Source: Phaeocystidibacter sp965659725
Lineage (GTDB): Bacteria; Bacteroidota; Bacteroidia; Flavobacteriales; Schleiferiaceae
Length of the DNA stretch: 64,000 bases
Reading direction: 5' to 3'
Assembly (NCBI GenBank): GCA_965659725.1
Contig: CBFHXG010000007.1
Coordinates: 19,759 to 83,758, forward strand
Both the position numbers and the translations under genes were made by a program. Shown one piece after another: positions 8,005-17,380 of the stretch (positions are counted from its first letter, which is position 1; each line of letters opens with the position of its first letter). The notes beneath the pieces are model-generated. The model ran no database searches. It worked only from the letters and a program-made list of their open reading frames with translations, and was not told where the DNA came from.

Positions 8005-9354
8005 ATGATCGATAAGGTAAATCGTCGCGTTAACCAAGTACTAGCTGATGGCAGGCTGATGGAGCTTCTCAAGGGCTCTGGCCTGGTGCTATTCTTTAAG
8101 ATACTAGGTGCCATAAGTGGTTACGCTTTTACCATTCTCGTATTCAAATGGGCCGGTTCGGGAGGATATGGAGTCTTCGAATTAGCCTTTACGGCTCTCA
8201 TGATCATTACGGTTGTCTCTCGCCTCGGACTAGAAAGTGCGATCGTAAAGTACATCGCAAGTTATGTTGTCAAAGGTGAGTACGGAAAGGTCAAACGCCT
8301 CTATTCGTTGTCGGCTGCCGTAATTCTCGGTGTTAGTCTTATCATGTCCTTCAGCTTGATGTACTTCGCTTCTGATTTAGCTAGTTATTTCAAGGGAAGC
8401 AATGTCCAAGAAGCCTTCCATTGGATCGCGTATGCCATTCCTCCGTTTGCTCTTTTGCAGCTGAATGCAGAGTCCTTGCGAGGTTTGAAGCGAATGACTC
8501 ACTTCTCATTATTGCAGAATGGATCGCTCATGCTCATCACAGGGCTGGCATTTTTCCTGACGGTAGATCCAGATAACGCATCAGGGGTCGATGCGGTAAA
8601 AGCATTCATAGGCGCTGTTGTCTTTTTGTTACTCGTTAGTTTCATAATGTTAGCAAGGAGTCACAAGGCTGATTTAAACAGTGCAGTAGGACAGCGAGTT
8701 GATTTTGCTGGGGTTTTCCGGACGGCCATTCCGATGTTGATATCGGGATCCTTGTTCTTAGTGATGAGTTGGACAGACACTTTAATGGTGGGCTACTTTA
8801 TGACGGATACGGATGTTGGCTTATATCGATTCGTGTTCAAGATGGCTACACTTATCACCTTTTCACAATTCGCCATCAACAGTATAGCTGCGCCGATGAT
8901 CAGTGGCTTTTCTACGAATAAGGACACGAAGGGGTTGAGGAGCATCATTCATCAGATCGCTTGGGTGAACTTGGTGTTGAGCTTCCCTGTATTTCTCGTT
9001 TTCTTGGTTTTCCCAACTTGGGTGCTCGAGACAGCTGGAGAAGGTGATATGTCGGGCGGAGTACTCACACTACGGATATTGGCTATTGGTCAGGTTGTCA
9101 ACGCCCTGTGCGGTCCCGTGATGTATACATTGAACATGTCGGGCTACGAAAAGGATAGTCAGCGTATCATGCTATGGACTGCCGCGCTCAACTTCATCGC
9201 CAATGCCATTTTGATCCCTATGTCGGGCATACTTGGAGCGGCCATTGCTACTACAGGAGGCATGGTATTATGGAATGTTGCTGCTGGATATAAGGTGTAT
9301 CGTTACTTCCACATCATATCTTTGCCGATACCATGGCGTTGGAGACTCAAGTGA
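8005..9354 (+). CDS. Polysaccharide flippase (Wzx/MATE-like, MOP superfamily)
   Basis: A 449-residue polytopic membrane protein with about 12-14 hydrophobic helices, typical for lipid-linked oligosaccharide flippases. The N-terminal segment 'SGLVLFFKILGAISGYAFTILVFKWAGSGGYGVFELAF' matches the common Wzx/RfbX opening, and the central 'IPMLISGSLFLVMSWTDTLMVGYFMTDTDVGLYRFVFKMA' is the second-half repeat. It should move an undecaprenyl-linked glycan from the inner to the outer leaflet of the inner membrane. It is first in an operon with a sulfotransferase, a Wzz-like and an O-antigen ligase-like gene. I use ATG 8005 rather than TTG 7996. Confidence 0.87.
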   Translation: MIDKVNRRVNQVLADGRLMELLKGSGLVLFFKILGAISGYAFTILVFKWAGSGGYGVFELAFTALMIITVVSRLGLESAIVKYIASYVVKGEYGKVKRLYSLSAAVILGVSLIMSFSLMYFASDLASYFKGSNVQEAFHWIAYAIPPFALLQLNAESLRGLKRMTHFSLLQNGSLMLITGLAFFLTVDPDNASGVDAVKAFIGAVVFLLLVSFIMLARSHKADLNSAVGQRVDFAGVFRTAIPMLISGSLFLVMSWTDTLMVGYFMTDTDVGLYRFVFKMATLITFSQFAINSIAAPMISGFSTNKDTKGLRSIIHQIAWVNLVLSFPVFLVFLVFPTWVLETAGEGDMSGGVLTLRILAIGQVVNALCGPVMYTLNMSGYEKDSQRIMLWTAALNFIANAILIPMSGILGAAIATTGGMVLWNVAAGYKVYRYFHIISLPIPWRWRLK

Positions 9355-10274
9355 AATCAAGACGACTTTTCCTGATCGGTGCAGCTAAGTGTGGTACCAC
9401 TACGGTGGATGCCTTACTTCGGTCGCACCCAGAGGTCTATATGAGTCCAATCAAGGAGCCCAACTACTTTTCTATGGACATAGACCCCAATCAATTCAAG
9501 GAAGAATACCGCTCGAGGTCGCTTGGTGATTTGAATGCCTACTTTAAGAAGGAGGTCTTGCCTGAGGTTCATCTCGACTTTGTTCGTGATCCGAAGCAAT
9601 ATCAAAAGCTATTTGCCAATGCTGGAAATGCGGCGTGGCTGGGAGAAAGCAGTACGAGTTATCTCATAAGCGAAGAAGCTCCGAAGCTAATTGCTGAGAA
9701 ATATCCTGATGCTTCCATCATTATTTGCTTGCGCGATCCGGTAGACCGATTGCTATCTCACCTAAAGATGGCCTTGCAAGAAGGCTATATTTCCGTGGCA
9801 TCTGACGCTGTGATTGAGGCTGATCAGCAAAAAGAACCCAAAGGTTGGGGTAAAAGTCAGATGTTCTTAGAGCTTGGTGAGTATGGGCGTCAACTTAAAA
9901 GCTGGCTCAAACACTGGGACAGAGAGCAGATTCATGTCATCTATTTTGAAGATATTCAATATGCTCAACAAAAAGTATGTGCCGACCTCTCTGCTTTTTT
10001 GAATGTTTCGATATTTGCGCCCGATGAAACGGTCCATGCCAATCGAAGTGGCGTGCCTAAGTATCCAAAGCTCAATGCCTTGTTGAAGGGGTCAAGAAGT
10101 ATGCACAGGGTGAAAGGGGCTTTGCCGGATTCATTCAAGAAGAGAATTAAAGAGTATTGGCAAGACCACTCAGCTAAAATAAATATCGACGAGCAGCGTT
10201 GGCGAGAGTATTATCAACCTGACATCGAATTACTTGAGAAGATCTTAGATCGCTCATTCGAACATTGGAAATAA
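9333..10274 (+). CDS. PAPS-dependent sulfotransferase
   Basis: A 313-residue sulfotransferase-family protein. The 5'-phosphosulfate loop is 'RLFLIGAAKCGTTTVDALLRSHPEVYMSPIKEPNYFS' at about residues 10-46, and the 3'-phosphate site is 'IICLRDPVDRLLSHLKMAL' near 131-150; both are hallmarks of enzymes using PAPS to sulfate sugars or other acceptors. ATG 9333 overlaps the flippase end by 22 nt; GTG 9351, giving a 4-nt GTGA overlap and a product starting V-K-S-R-R-L, is equally plausible. Sitting between the flippase and the chain-length protein, it most likely sulfates the polysaccharide made by this operon; this is inferred from context. Confidence 0.85.
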   Translation: MALETQVKSRRLFLIGAAKCGTTTVDALLRSHPEVYMSPIKEPNYFSMDIDPNQFKEEYRSRSLGDLNAYFKKEVLPEVHLDFVRDPKQYQKLFANAGNAAWLGESSTSYLISEEAPKLIAEKYPDASIIICLRDPVDRLLSHLKMALQEGYISVASDAVIEADQQKEPKGWGKSQMFLELGEYGRQLKSWLKHWDREQIHVIYFEDIQYAQQKVCADLSAFLNVSIFAPDETVHANRSGVPKYPKLNALLKGSRSMHRVKGALPDSFKKRIKEYWQDHSAKINIDEQRWREYYQPDIELLEKILDRSFEHWK

Positions 10275-10285
10275 CCACCTGAATA

Positions 10286-11296
10286 ATGGAGTATCAATCT
10301 ACTAACCTCGTTGCCTTTCTTTATAAATGGAGAAAGCCTCTCATCATACTTCCTTTGGTAGCAGGGGTCTTGGCCGCAATTTTCTCGGCACCTGCTTTCA
10401 TTCCGCCGAAGTATAAATCCACGGTGATCGTATTTCCATCTACGACCAATTCCGTATCCAAGGCGATCCTTCCTCAGACGGGATATGCCGATCAGGACAT
10501 CCTCGAGTTTGGTGCCGAGGAAGAAGCAGAACAACTCCTACAGATCTTGAATTCAGACGAGATCCGCGATACAATGGTAGAGCGTTTTAACTTGATGAAG
10601 CACTACGATATAGACCCTGAGAGTCCGTTTAGGATGACTGAGCTTCGTGAAACATTTAGTGATAATGTTGAATTCCGACGCACAGAATTTATGTCGGTTG
10701 AGATATCTGTTCTCGACGAGGATCCGGATACCGCGGCAATGATCGCCAATGATATTAGTAAGATTCTCGATAGAGTGAAGAGAAGGATTCAGCGAGAACG
10801 CGCGTACATCGGCTTGCAGATCGTTCAAGGTTCGTATGATCAGATCAAGCGTGAGGCCAAGACCCTGGAAGAGGGGCTTAAGCAACTCCGCCAGAAGGGA
10901 GTTCATGACTACGAGTCACAAGCGGCAGTATATTCCGAGCAATTGGCTACTTCGATCGTAGAGAGAGGTCCAAATCACTCCAGTACACAGGCCTTGGAGA
11001 ACAAACTCGACACCCTTGCCAAGTATGGTGGTCGCTATGTTGATATGCGCGATGAGCTCGAACTTTTAAAGGAAGAGGAGATCAAGATCAAGACGAAACT
11101 CGATCAAGCCAAGGTGGATTACAACCAGAACCTTCCTGCGACATTTAAGGTAAACTCGGCCTATCCAGCTGAGAAGAAGACCTACCCGATCCGTTCCTTG
11201 ATCGTTTTGATCTCAATGATGGGAACATTTGTAGGTACGTTGGTTCTTATCTTGGGATTGTCAGCTTACAAAGACGCACGTAGCAAAGCGGCGTGA
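10286..11296 (+). CDS. Wzz-like polysaccharide chain-length determinant
   Basis: A 336-residue inner-membrane protein with the Wzz layout: a transmembrane helix near residues 18-38 ('PLIILPLVAGVLAAIF') followed by a Pro-rich 'PAFIPPKYKSTVIVFP', a long periplasmic coiled-coil region (about 50-290, including 'EEEAEQLLQILNSDEIRDTMVERFNL'), and a second helix near 300-325. There is no C-terminal tyrosine-kinase domain, so it is a PCP-1-like rather than a kinase-fused protein. It should set glycan length together with the following polymerase/ligase. The stop overlaps the next start (GTGA). Confidence 0.82.
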   Translation: MEYQSTNLVAFLYKWRKPLIILPLVAGVLAAIFSAPAFIPPKYKSTVIVFPSTTNSVSKAILPQTGYADQDILEFGAEEEAEQLLQILNSDEIRDTMVERFNLMKHYDIDPESPFRMTELRETFSDNVEFRRTEFMSVEISVLDEDPDTAAMIANDISKILDRVKRRIQRERAYIGLQIVQGSYDQIKREAKTLEEGLKQLRQKGVHDYESQAAVYSEQLATSIVERGPNHSSTQALENKLDTLAKYGGRYVDMRDELELLKEEEIKIKTKLDQAKVDYNQNLPATFKVNSAYPAEKKTYPIRSLIVLISMMGTFVGTLVLILGLSAYKDARSKAA

Positions 11297-12723
11297 GCAA
11301 AAAACTCCAAAACGGGCTAATATACGGTGGAGGTGCGCTATTCATGGCCATCAATGCTGTAGCACTCATCACGGAGAACTATCTCTTGATGGGCATACCA
11401 TTCGTGTTGGCTGTGTTGGCTGCCGCGTTCTTGTCTCTTGATAAGCTGATGCTCTTCGTGGTATTTGCCACACCATTATCCATAACACTTACGGATAAAT
11501 CGTTCAATGTTGGATTGAGTTTACCAACGGAACCTCTGTTGGCGGGCATCACTGCCTTGCTCTTTTTCAAGTTCATCTATAATGGTAGGGTAGACTTAAA
11601 GGTCATGCGGCATCCGATCAGCGTGGCAATCGTTGCCACCATCGTATGGATGCTATTCACCACAATCACTAGTGAGCGCCCGGATATCTCTATTAAATAT
11701 GTAATCGCTAGAATTTGGTTCGTGGTTCCTTTCTTCTATCTAATGACCCAGATCTTTAAAGATGAAAGGAAGATCCGCTGGTTTTACTGGCTCTTCTTGA
11801 TCCCGCTGTGCATTGCAGGGCTTTATACGATGTACGTTCACGCCCAGTATGGCTTCAGCAAGGAGACGTCCGTTTGGGTGATGTATCCGCTGTTTAAGGA
11901 GCACACGAGTTACGGAGCGGTATTGGCCATGTACTTTCCTATTAGTGTCTACTTCGTTCTGCGAAAGGATGTCCTTTGGCTTCGAGGCATTGCGCTCTTG
12001 TTGTTCGTGATCCTATCGGCTGCCATTGTCCTGTCGTTTACACGAGCGGCTTGGATCAGTATTGTTGCTGCCGGGGTAGTTTGGTTCTTGATTCGGTATA
12101 GGGTCAATTTCAATGCTTTGGTGTTGGTGGCCTTGATCGGTTTGGGGATGACCTATTCCTATAGGCAAGAGATATTCAATCAGCTTGAACAGAATCAGCA
12201 AGTATCGTCGGATGACCTTGGCGAACACGTTCAATCCATTTCGAATGTGAGCACGGATGCGTCCAACTTAGAGCGTATTAATAGGTGGACTTCTGCATTC
12301 CGGATGTGGAGTGAGCGGCCGCACGTAGGATGGGGGCCGGGTGTATACATGTTTGAGTATGCACCTTTTCAGAAGCCTCATGAGAAGACCATCATTTCTA
12401 CGAATGCTGGAAATAGAGGGAATGCCCACAGCGAATATATTGGTCCGCTTGCTGAAATGGGCTGGCCAGGCCTGTTGCTGGTGATTGTATTTGTGACCTT
12501 CCTCATGGTTTATGGTATTCGTTCTTATCGAAGAGCTAAGAATGATGACGTGGCCTACTTGGCGATCTGTGCCATGTTAGGCTTGGTTACCTACTTCACT
12601 CATGGATTTCTCAACAATTTTTTAGACATGGACAAGGCGGCTGGTCCGGTATTCGGATTTGCGGCTGTCATCGTTTCTATTGATTTGTTTTTCAGACACC
12701 CTAGTGGAAAGAAGCAGCGTTAA
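11293..12723 (+). CDS. O-antigen ligase/polymerase-like membrane protein (Wzy/WaaL family)
   Basis: A 476-residue protein with around a dozen hydrophobic helices and a large extracytoplasmic loop (about 290-385) before the last helices. The loop contains 'RINRWTSAFRMWSERPHVGWGPG' and 'NAHSEYIGPLAEMGWPGLLL'. The R…GxGPG…H-S-x-(Y/F) pattern is characteristic of the O-antigen ligase/Wzy fold (PF04932), where Arg and His take part in glycan transfer. The GTG start overlaps the Wzz-like stop by 4 nt. It is the last gene of the operon. Whether it polymerises repeats or ligates them to an acceptor cannot be told from sequence. Confidence 0.82.
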   Translation: MSKKLQNGLIYGGGALFMAINAVALITENYLLMGIPFVLAVLAAAFLSLDKLMLFVVFATPLSITLTDKSFNVGLSLPTEPLLAGITALLFFKFIYNGRVDLKVMRHPISVAIVATIVWMLFTTITSERPDISIKYVIARIWFVVPFFYLMTQIFKDERKIRWFYWLFLIPLCIAGLYTMYVHAQYGFSKETSVWVMYPLFKEHTSYGAVLAMYFPISVYFVLRKDVLWLRGIALLLFVILSAAIVLSFTRAAWISIVAAGVVWFLIRYRVNFNALVLVALIGLGMTYSYRQEIFNQLEQNQQVSSDDLGEHVQSISNVSTDASNLERINRWTSAFRMWSERPHVGWGPGVYMFEYAPFQKPHEKTIISTNAGNRGNAHSEYIGPLAEMGWPGLLLVIVFVTFLMVYGIRSYRRAKNDDVAYLAICAMLGLVTYFTHGFLNNFLDMDKAAGPVFGFAAVIVSIDLFFRHPSGKKQR

Positions 12724-12862
12724 TTAGGCGTGCTTAAGGGTTATAAATTGATCTGTCACCCCTCAAAATGTTGTGTTTTAAACAGTCGATACAAAGGAAA
12801 TCGTTGCATTTGTAGTTTTTTCTACGCAAATTAGACTCACGTTTAACACAAATTTTACCTAC

Positions 12863-15685
12863 ATGAGAAGCAATGCTACACTGTTGAGTGTGCTGCTTTT
12901 GATGCTATTCTCGTATGCTGGCTTTGCCCAGACGTCGGTGAGTGGTATTGTAAAGTCAGCCGAGACGGGGGAGCCCCTTCCGTCTGTCGCAGTGACCGAA
13001 AAGGGCACCGATAACACGGTTGCTACGAACATTGATGGAGCCTTTGAGATCCAAGTAGCCGATGGCGCTACTTTGATTTTCAAGATCTTCGGAAGTGAGC
13101 CCAAAGAGGTTGCTGTTGGCAACAATGATTTCTTGGTTGTTGAGCTGGAACCAAACACCAGCGAATTGGATGAGGTTGTTGTAACTGGTCAGGGTATTGG
13201 TATCAACAAGCGTCGTATTTCTACGACGATCCAGTCTATCGACGCCAAGGACATTGAGAGAGTACCATCGGTTCAGCTCGATCAGCTGATCCAGTCGAAG
13301 CTACCAAATGCTCAGATTAGAATGAGCTCTGGTCAGCCAGGTACTGCATCAATCATCCGTTCTAGAGGTCCGGTTTCCGCCCTCATCAACACTACTCCGG
13401 TGATCTTCATCGATGGTGTTCGTGTGGACAACCTTAACTCTAACCCTGAATTGGGTATTGGAACAGGTGGTGCTCAATCCTCTGCCATCGCGGATATCCC
13501 GATGGAATCCATCGAGCGTATTGAGTACATTCCTGGTGGTGCTGCAACTACACTATATGGTGCAGATGCAGCAAACGGTGTTCTTCAGATCTTTACCAAG
13601 CGCGGTAACGGTGGTGAGAACAGCGTTGATTTTGAAGCTCAGATCGGTGCGATCTCTGGTACGCGCGACTTCTTGAAGTTCCAGCGTACGGGTGACATCC
13701 TTTATGAGCCAGGCTTACTTCAGCAGTATCGCATGGGCTTCGGCGGCGGTACGCGTAACTTCAACTACCAATTTAGCGGTAGTATCTATCAAGATGATAG
13801 CTTCAACGACTTGAACACTCAAGTTCGTCGCAACCTACGCCTATCTATCTTCTCACAAGTAACTACAAGATTGAGCTACAGCGCCTCCTTCGCTTACTCA
13901 AACCTAGAATTCAACCGTGACTATAACGCGAACACTGCGTATGCACGTTTCGGTAACTTGGAAGGTGGTTCTTTTGGTGATATCGATGCGCTTAGCCAAG
14001 CAGATGCGGATGCTCTTCAAGAGCAATTGCGTTTGGAAGGTGAGTTGACCGACATCACTGAAAAGATCAATCGTTTCCAATTCTCCAACAACTTCCGTTA
14101 CAACTTTACTTCAAACTTGGCAGCGTCACTCGACCTCGGTTTGGACTATCGTAACTCAGTACAGCGTGAGGTGGGGACAAACGCGATGCAGATCGCTAAG
14201 GGATTCTTAGCTCCTGGTACTACCGACCAAGGTTACATCATCGATTCTGATCGTAACTTCGCGGTAGTATCTGGTAACTTGAACTTGCAGCACAACGCCG
14301 AAGCTGGTGACTTCTCCTTCGTAACGATGGTAGGTGGTCAGTTCTTCCGCGAGCAAGACATCCAGCAGGCCATCACTGCACTTCAAGTTGTTGACGGTTC
14401 TATCAGCATCAACAACAGTGCAAGTCAGCAGGCACAAGACTTCTATTCTGTACTTACCTCTTATGGTGTATTCGTAAACGAGAACCTCGGTGTCCAGAAC
14501 AAATTGTTCGTTGACCTAGGACTTCGTTTGGATGGTAACTCAGCATTCGGTGAGTCTGTAGGTTTGATTCCGCTTCCTAAAGTGGGTGCATCTTACATCC
14601 TTTCTGAGGAAGAGTTCTTCAAGAATACTTTCGACCAGAGCACAATAAGCTCATTCAAGCTTCGTGCTAACTATGGTGAGTCATCTATCTTCCCACGTGC
14701 ATTTGCCAATGAATTGACATTCGCAGCAGCACCATTCTTAGGTGGAGCTACATTTGATTTCCAGAATCCTGGTAACGACGAACTTCAATCTGAGATCGCT
14801 AAGACTTGGGAGGTTGGTGCAAACATTGGTTTCTGGAACAACAGAGTTCGCACAAGCGTGACTTACTATAACACGACTACTGAGGGTGCATTGTTCACTC
14901 CACCAGCTAACCCATCTTCTGGTCAGCGTTCACAGCTACAAAACGTAGGTGAAATCCAGAACAAAGGTTGGGAAGTTAACTTGGGTGTTGACATCCTTCG
15001 TTCTGAAATGCACCGTTTGACTGCTAATGCTAGCTACAACTACAATGAAAACTTGGTAGCAAGCACAGGAGGAACCCCAGAATTCGCTGTAGGTGGATTT
15101 ACATTCCTCGGAGCATTCGTTAAGGAAGGTCAGCCGCTTGGATACCTCCGTGGTACGAAGGGTACGGTTAACCCTGGCGGAACAGTAGACTTCGAGCAGA
15201 ATGCATTCCTCGGAACCACATTCGCTCCTACATTCGGTACCTTCTCCTTGCTTTACACATACGACAATAAGTTGACCTTCTCACTTGCTGGTGATTACCA
15301 GTACGGTGGTCAAGGTGTTAACGTAGACGACGTACTCCGTTACTTCGGAGGTGTAAACGATGAAGGTCGTATTCCAGAAGAGGCAGCTAATGAAGCAGGA
15401 AGCTTCTTTGACCTTGCCGGTTACTGGGTAGAGGATGCTAACTACGTTAAGATCCGTAACATCTCTGTTTCTTATCGTCTCGACGATGTAGTAGGAGGTG
15501 GATTGAAGCGTACGTCTGTTGGATTCAGCGTATTGAATCCATTCAACTTCGTATCGAGCTCATTTGACCCTGACGTAACTGGTGCCGGTATTGCTGACCA
15601 AGGTGGCTTCGGTGGTGGTGGTTTCGCCTTCGGTACGGAATCAGCTCCAAGAATGTACATCGTTACCTTGAAATTCGGATTCTAA
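12863..15685 (+). CDS. SusC/RagA-like TonB-dependent outer-membrane receptor
   Basis: A 940-residue outer-membrane transporter. Signal peptide residues 1-22 ('LFSYAGFAQ'); CarboxypepD_reg-like beta-sandwich about 25-95 ('VSGIVKSAETGEPLPSVAVTEKGTDNTVATNIDG'); TonB-box-like 'SELDEVVVTGQG'; plug domain about 110-225 with the SusC signature 'PVIFIDGVRVDNLN'; then a beta-barrel ending in '…IVTLKFGF' with terminal Phe. It works with the SusD-like lipoprotein 4 nt downstream to import a bulky nutrient. Codons are strongly biased (GGT, AAC, TAC, CGT), suggesting very high expression. The 139-nt leader region holds TTTG and T-rich segments around 12806-12820, but no exact -7 box. The substrate is unknown; no glycoside hydrolase or peptidase is adjacent. 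Confidence 0.92.
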   Translation: MRSNATLLSVLLLMLFSYAGFAQTSVSGIVKSAETGEPLPSVAVTEKGTDNTVATNIDGAFEIQVADGATLIFKIFGSEPKEVAVGNNDFLVVELEPNTSELDEVVVTGQGIGINKRRISTTIQSIDAKDIERVPSVQLDQLIQSKLPNAQIRMSSGQPGTASIIRSRGPVSALINTTPVIFIDGVRVDNLNSNPELGIGTGGAQSSAIADIPMESIERIEYIPGGAATTLYGADAANGVLQIFTKRGNGGENSVDFEAQIGAISGTRDFLKFQRTGDILYEPGLLQQYRMGFGGGTRNFNYQFSGSIYQDDSFNDLNTQVRRNLRLSIFSQVTTRLSYSASFAYSNLEFNRDYNANTAYARFGNLEGGSFGDIDALSQADADALQEQLRLEGELTDITEKINRFQFSNNFRYNFTSNLAASLDLGLDYRNSVQREVGTNAMQIAKGFLAPGTTDQGYIIDSDRNFAVVSGNLNLQHNAEAGDFSFVTMVGGQFFREQDIQQAITALQVVDGSISINNSASQQAQDFYSVLTSYGVFVNENLGVQNKLFVDLGLRLDGNSAFGESVGLIPLPKVGASYILSEEEFFKNTFDQSTISSFKLRANYGESSIFPRAFANELTFAAAPFLGGATFDFQNPGNDELQSEIAKTWEVGANIGFWNNRVRTSVTYYNTTTEGALFTPPANPSSGQRSQLQNVGEIQNKGWEVNLGVDILRSEMHRLTANASYNYNENLVASTGGTPEFAVGGFTFLGAFVKEGQPLGYLRGTKGTVNPGGTVDFEQNAFLGTTFAPTFGTFSLLYTYDNKLTFSLAGDYQYGGQGVNVDDVLRYFGGVNDEGRIPEEAANEAGSFFDLAGYWVEDANYVKIRNISVSYRLDDVVGGGLKRTSVGFSVLNPFNFVSSSFDPDVTGAGIADQGGFGGGGFAFGTESAPRMYIVTLKFGF

Positions 15686-15689
15686 TACT

Positions 15690-17147
15690 ATGTATCGTAT
15701 GAAACTATATAAAGCCGGGTTATTTGCCGCAGCACTCACCATAGCGGGTTGTGAGGCTGCTGACCCATTTGAAACAATCAATCCCAACATTGGGGAAGAT
15801 GATGTAGTAGGTGTTGCGAATTCATCACTGTCATGGAAGGCCGGATTGGATCGTCAAATGGCGATCACATTCAACCAAATTGGCGTGATTTCTGAAATTG
15901 CATCAGACAACTACGTGAACATCAACACGTTCTTTAACCAGTTCTTGGATGATTTTACCATACAATGGCAGGATAACGACATCAACGTTGCCCACCGCGG
16001 TATCGGTCGTTTGAGAGAGAAGGCCCTCTTCGGCTTGAACGAGGTAGGACCAAATGATCCAGCAGGGTATTCAGACGAAACCAAGGCAGAATACTACTTC
16101 TACCTAGGTATCTCTTACCTCTATGCTGGTGAGTACTACAATCAATTGCCTCAGGTGGATAGAGGTCCGCTTGTAAGTCGCACAGGAAACTTGAACAGCG
16201 CTGTTCAGGCTTTCACCGACGCTCTTGCTGCTGACCCTAACCACGTAGGTGCTATGTTGGCTCGTGCCAGAGCTTATTATCACTTAGGTGACGCAACCAA
16301 TGCCGTTTCAGATGCAAATGATGCATTGGCTGCCGACCCTGACTACATTCGTTACATTGAATTCGATCCTGTTAACTCTTCTGGTAACAACAACGGATTC
16401 GATTACACTACGAATAACATGCAAATGGCTCTTCAAGAGCGTGGTGGTTTTGATGACCTTCAACCGCTACCAACGTTGGATTTCCTTGATCCTAAGGTGT
16501 ATGCCATCTCAGGTTCTGAGGATTCTCCAATTCCATTGTTGAAAGCTGAGGAGGCACACTTGATCATCGCAGAGGCTGCAATTGCTGCAGGTAATCCTGG
16601 TGGTGCCGAAACCGCGTTGCATAATCTTATTGATCTCATCAATAGCCGTCCATTGAATACATTCGACGATTCTACAGAAGACCGTCACGAGCGTGACCCA
16701 GGTTCACGTCCTGACACTAATGCTGTAGTCGTTAATGGTCGTTCGGGATTGGTCCTCGATCGTAAGGCTGGCTTGGTTACCGTGCCTGCTGTATCTGGCA
16801 CGTCTGCTGACTCAGCGGAGGTAACTACTGCTGCAGGCGGAAGTGAAGAAGCATTCTTGACCTTCCTTTATAGAGTACGTCAAGAAGTATTCATCGCTGA
16901 AGGCCGTCGCTTTAAGGATATGGGATTGAGCTATGTTATTTCTGAGATCGAAGCTCTTCAGAATGAGAACATTGGTGCAGGTCACCCATCTACTATCAGT
17001 GACTTGCCTCAGTTCCTACTCGATATCGCCGGTGAAGCTGACGAGATCGATTATGATGCTGCTGCACTAACTTGTACTGTGACACACGATGTTAACGCGA
17101 TCATCGCGGCTAACAGAACGTCAGACGCAGTATGTCCATTCCACTGA
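15690..17147 (+). CDS. SusD/RagB-like outer-membrane lipoprotein
   Basis: A 485-residue surface lipoprotein that should cap the SusC barrel and bind substrate. The lipobox is 'LTIAGC' with Cys near residue 21. TPR-like helical segments appear at about 130-230 ('AVQAFTDALAADPNHVGAMLARARAYYHLGDATNA'), as in SusD-fold proteins, and 'LLKAEEAHLIIAEAAIAAGN' is the usual RagB/SusD 'aEa' helix. The C-terminal third ends with Cys-containing 'LTCTVTHD…DAVC'. It starts 4 nt after the susC stop; ATG 15699 (M-K-L-Y-K) is an alternative start. It is the last gene of the unit, followed by a strong terminator. Codon use is biased as in the susC gene. Confidence 0.85.
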   Translation: MYRMKLYKAGLFAAALTIAGCEAADPFETINPNIGEDDVVGVANSSLSWKAGLDRQMAITFNQIGVISEIASDNYVNINTFFNQFLDDFTIQWQDNDINVAHRGIGRLREKALFGLNEVGPNDPAGYSDETKAEYYFYLGISYLYAGEYYNQLPQVDRGPLVSRTGNLNSAVQAFTDALAADPNHVGAMLARARAYYHLGDATNAVSDANDALAADPDYIRYIEFDPVNSSGNNNGFDYTTNNMQMALQERGGFDDLQPLPTLDFLDPKVYAISGSEDSPIPLLKAEEAHLIIAEAAIAAGNPGGAETALHNLIDLINSRPLNTFDDSTEDRHERDPGSRPDTNAVVVNGRSGLVLDRKAGLVTVPAVSGTSADSAEVTTAAGGSEEAFLTFLYRVRQEVFIAEGRRFKDMGLSYVISEIEALQNENIGAGHPSTISDLPQFLLDIAGEADEIDYDAAALTCTVTHDVNAIIAANRTSDAVCPFH

Positions 17148-17183
17148 TGCGCAACTAGATTAAACTATTTGCCATTCCAACGG

Positions 17184-17215
17184 AACCGTCCCTCACCCGG
17201 GGGACGGTTTTTTTG
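17184..17215 (+). terminator. Rho-independent terminator of the susCD operon
   Basis: Perfect 9-bp stem AACCGTCCC / GGGACGGTT with an 8-nt loop followed by a T run with one G, 37 nt after the SusD-like stop codon. Confidence 0.9.
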
Positions 17216-17221
17216 TTTATT

Positions 17222-17245
17222 GGCTCCAAGGCTCCAAGGCTGCAG
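17222..17245. repeat. Short tandem repeat, 8-nt unit
   Basis: GGCTCCAA occurs twice in tandem, then a variant GGCTGCAG, just after the susCD terminator. It lies in a non-coding stretch between converging genes. Confidence 0.6.
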
Positions 17246-17319
17246 GGATCGCTCGTTGATAATCCCGTAAGGAAGGGGTCACAAAGACAACGAATAAACG
17301 TATTAACGTTTTCCCCAAC

Positions 17320-17373
17320 CCCTGAAACTCATCAAACCGCGCAAACTCATCAAACTCCTGAAACTCTTAAAAC
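17320..17373. repeat. Three imperfect 18-nt direct repeats
   Basis: Three consecutive 18-nt units at 17320-17337, 17338-17355 and 17356-17373 share the core (G/C)AAACTC(A/T)T(C/A)AAAC. They end 7 nt before the stop of the lpxD paralogue. In frame they would read as a T-P-E-T-H-Q-T-like peptide, but there is no gene context, so I treat them as intergenic repeats. Confidence 0.6.
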
Positions 17374-17380
17374 CCGTCTA

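Noticed and set aside
8005..12723. Recently acquired genomic island
   Set aside because: Surface-polysaccharide genes are often mobile, but there are no integrases, IS ends, direct-repeat borders or tRNA genes, and the same promoter style is used as elsewhere.
17320..17373. CRISPR array
   Set aside because: Units are contiguous 18-mers without spacers and there are no cas genes in the window.
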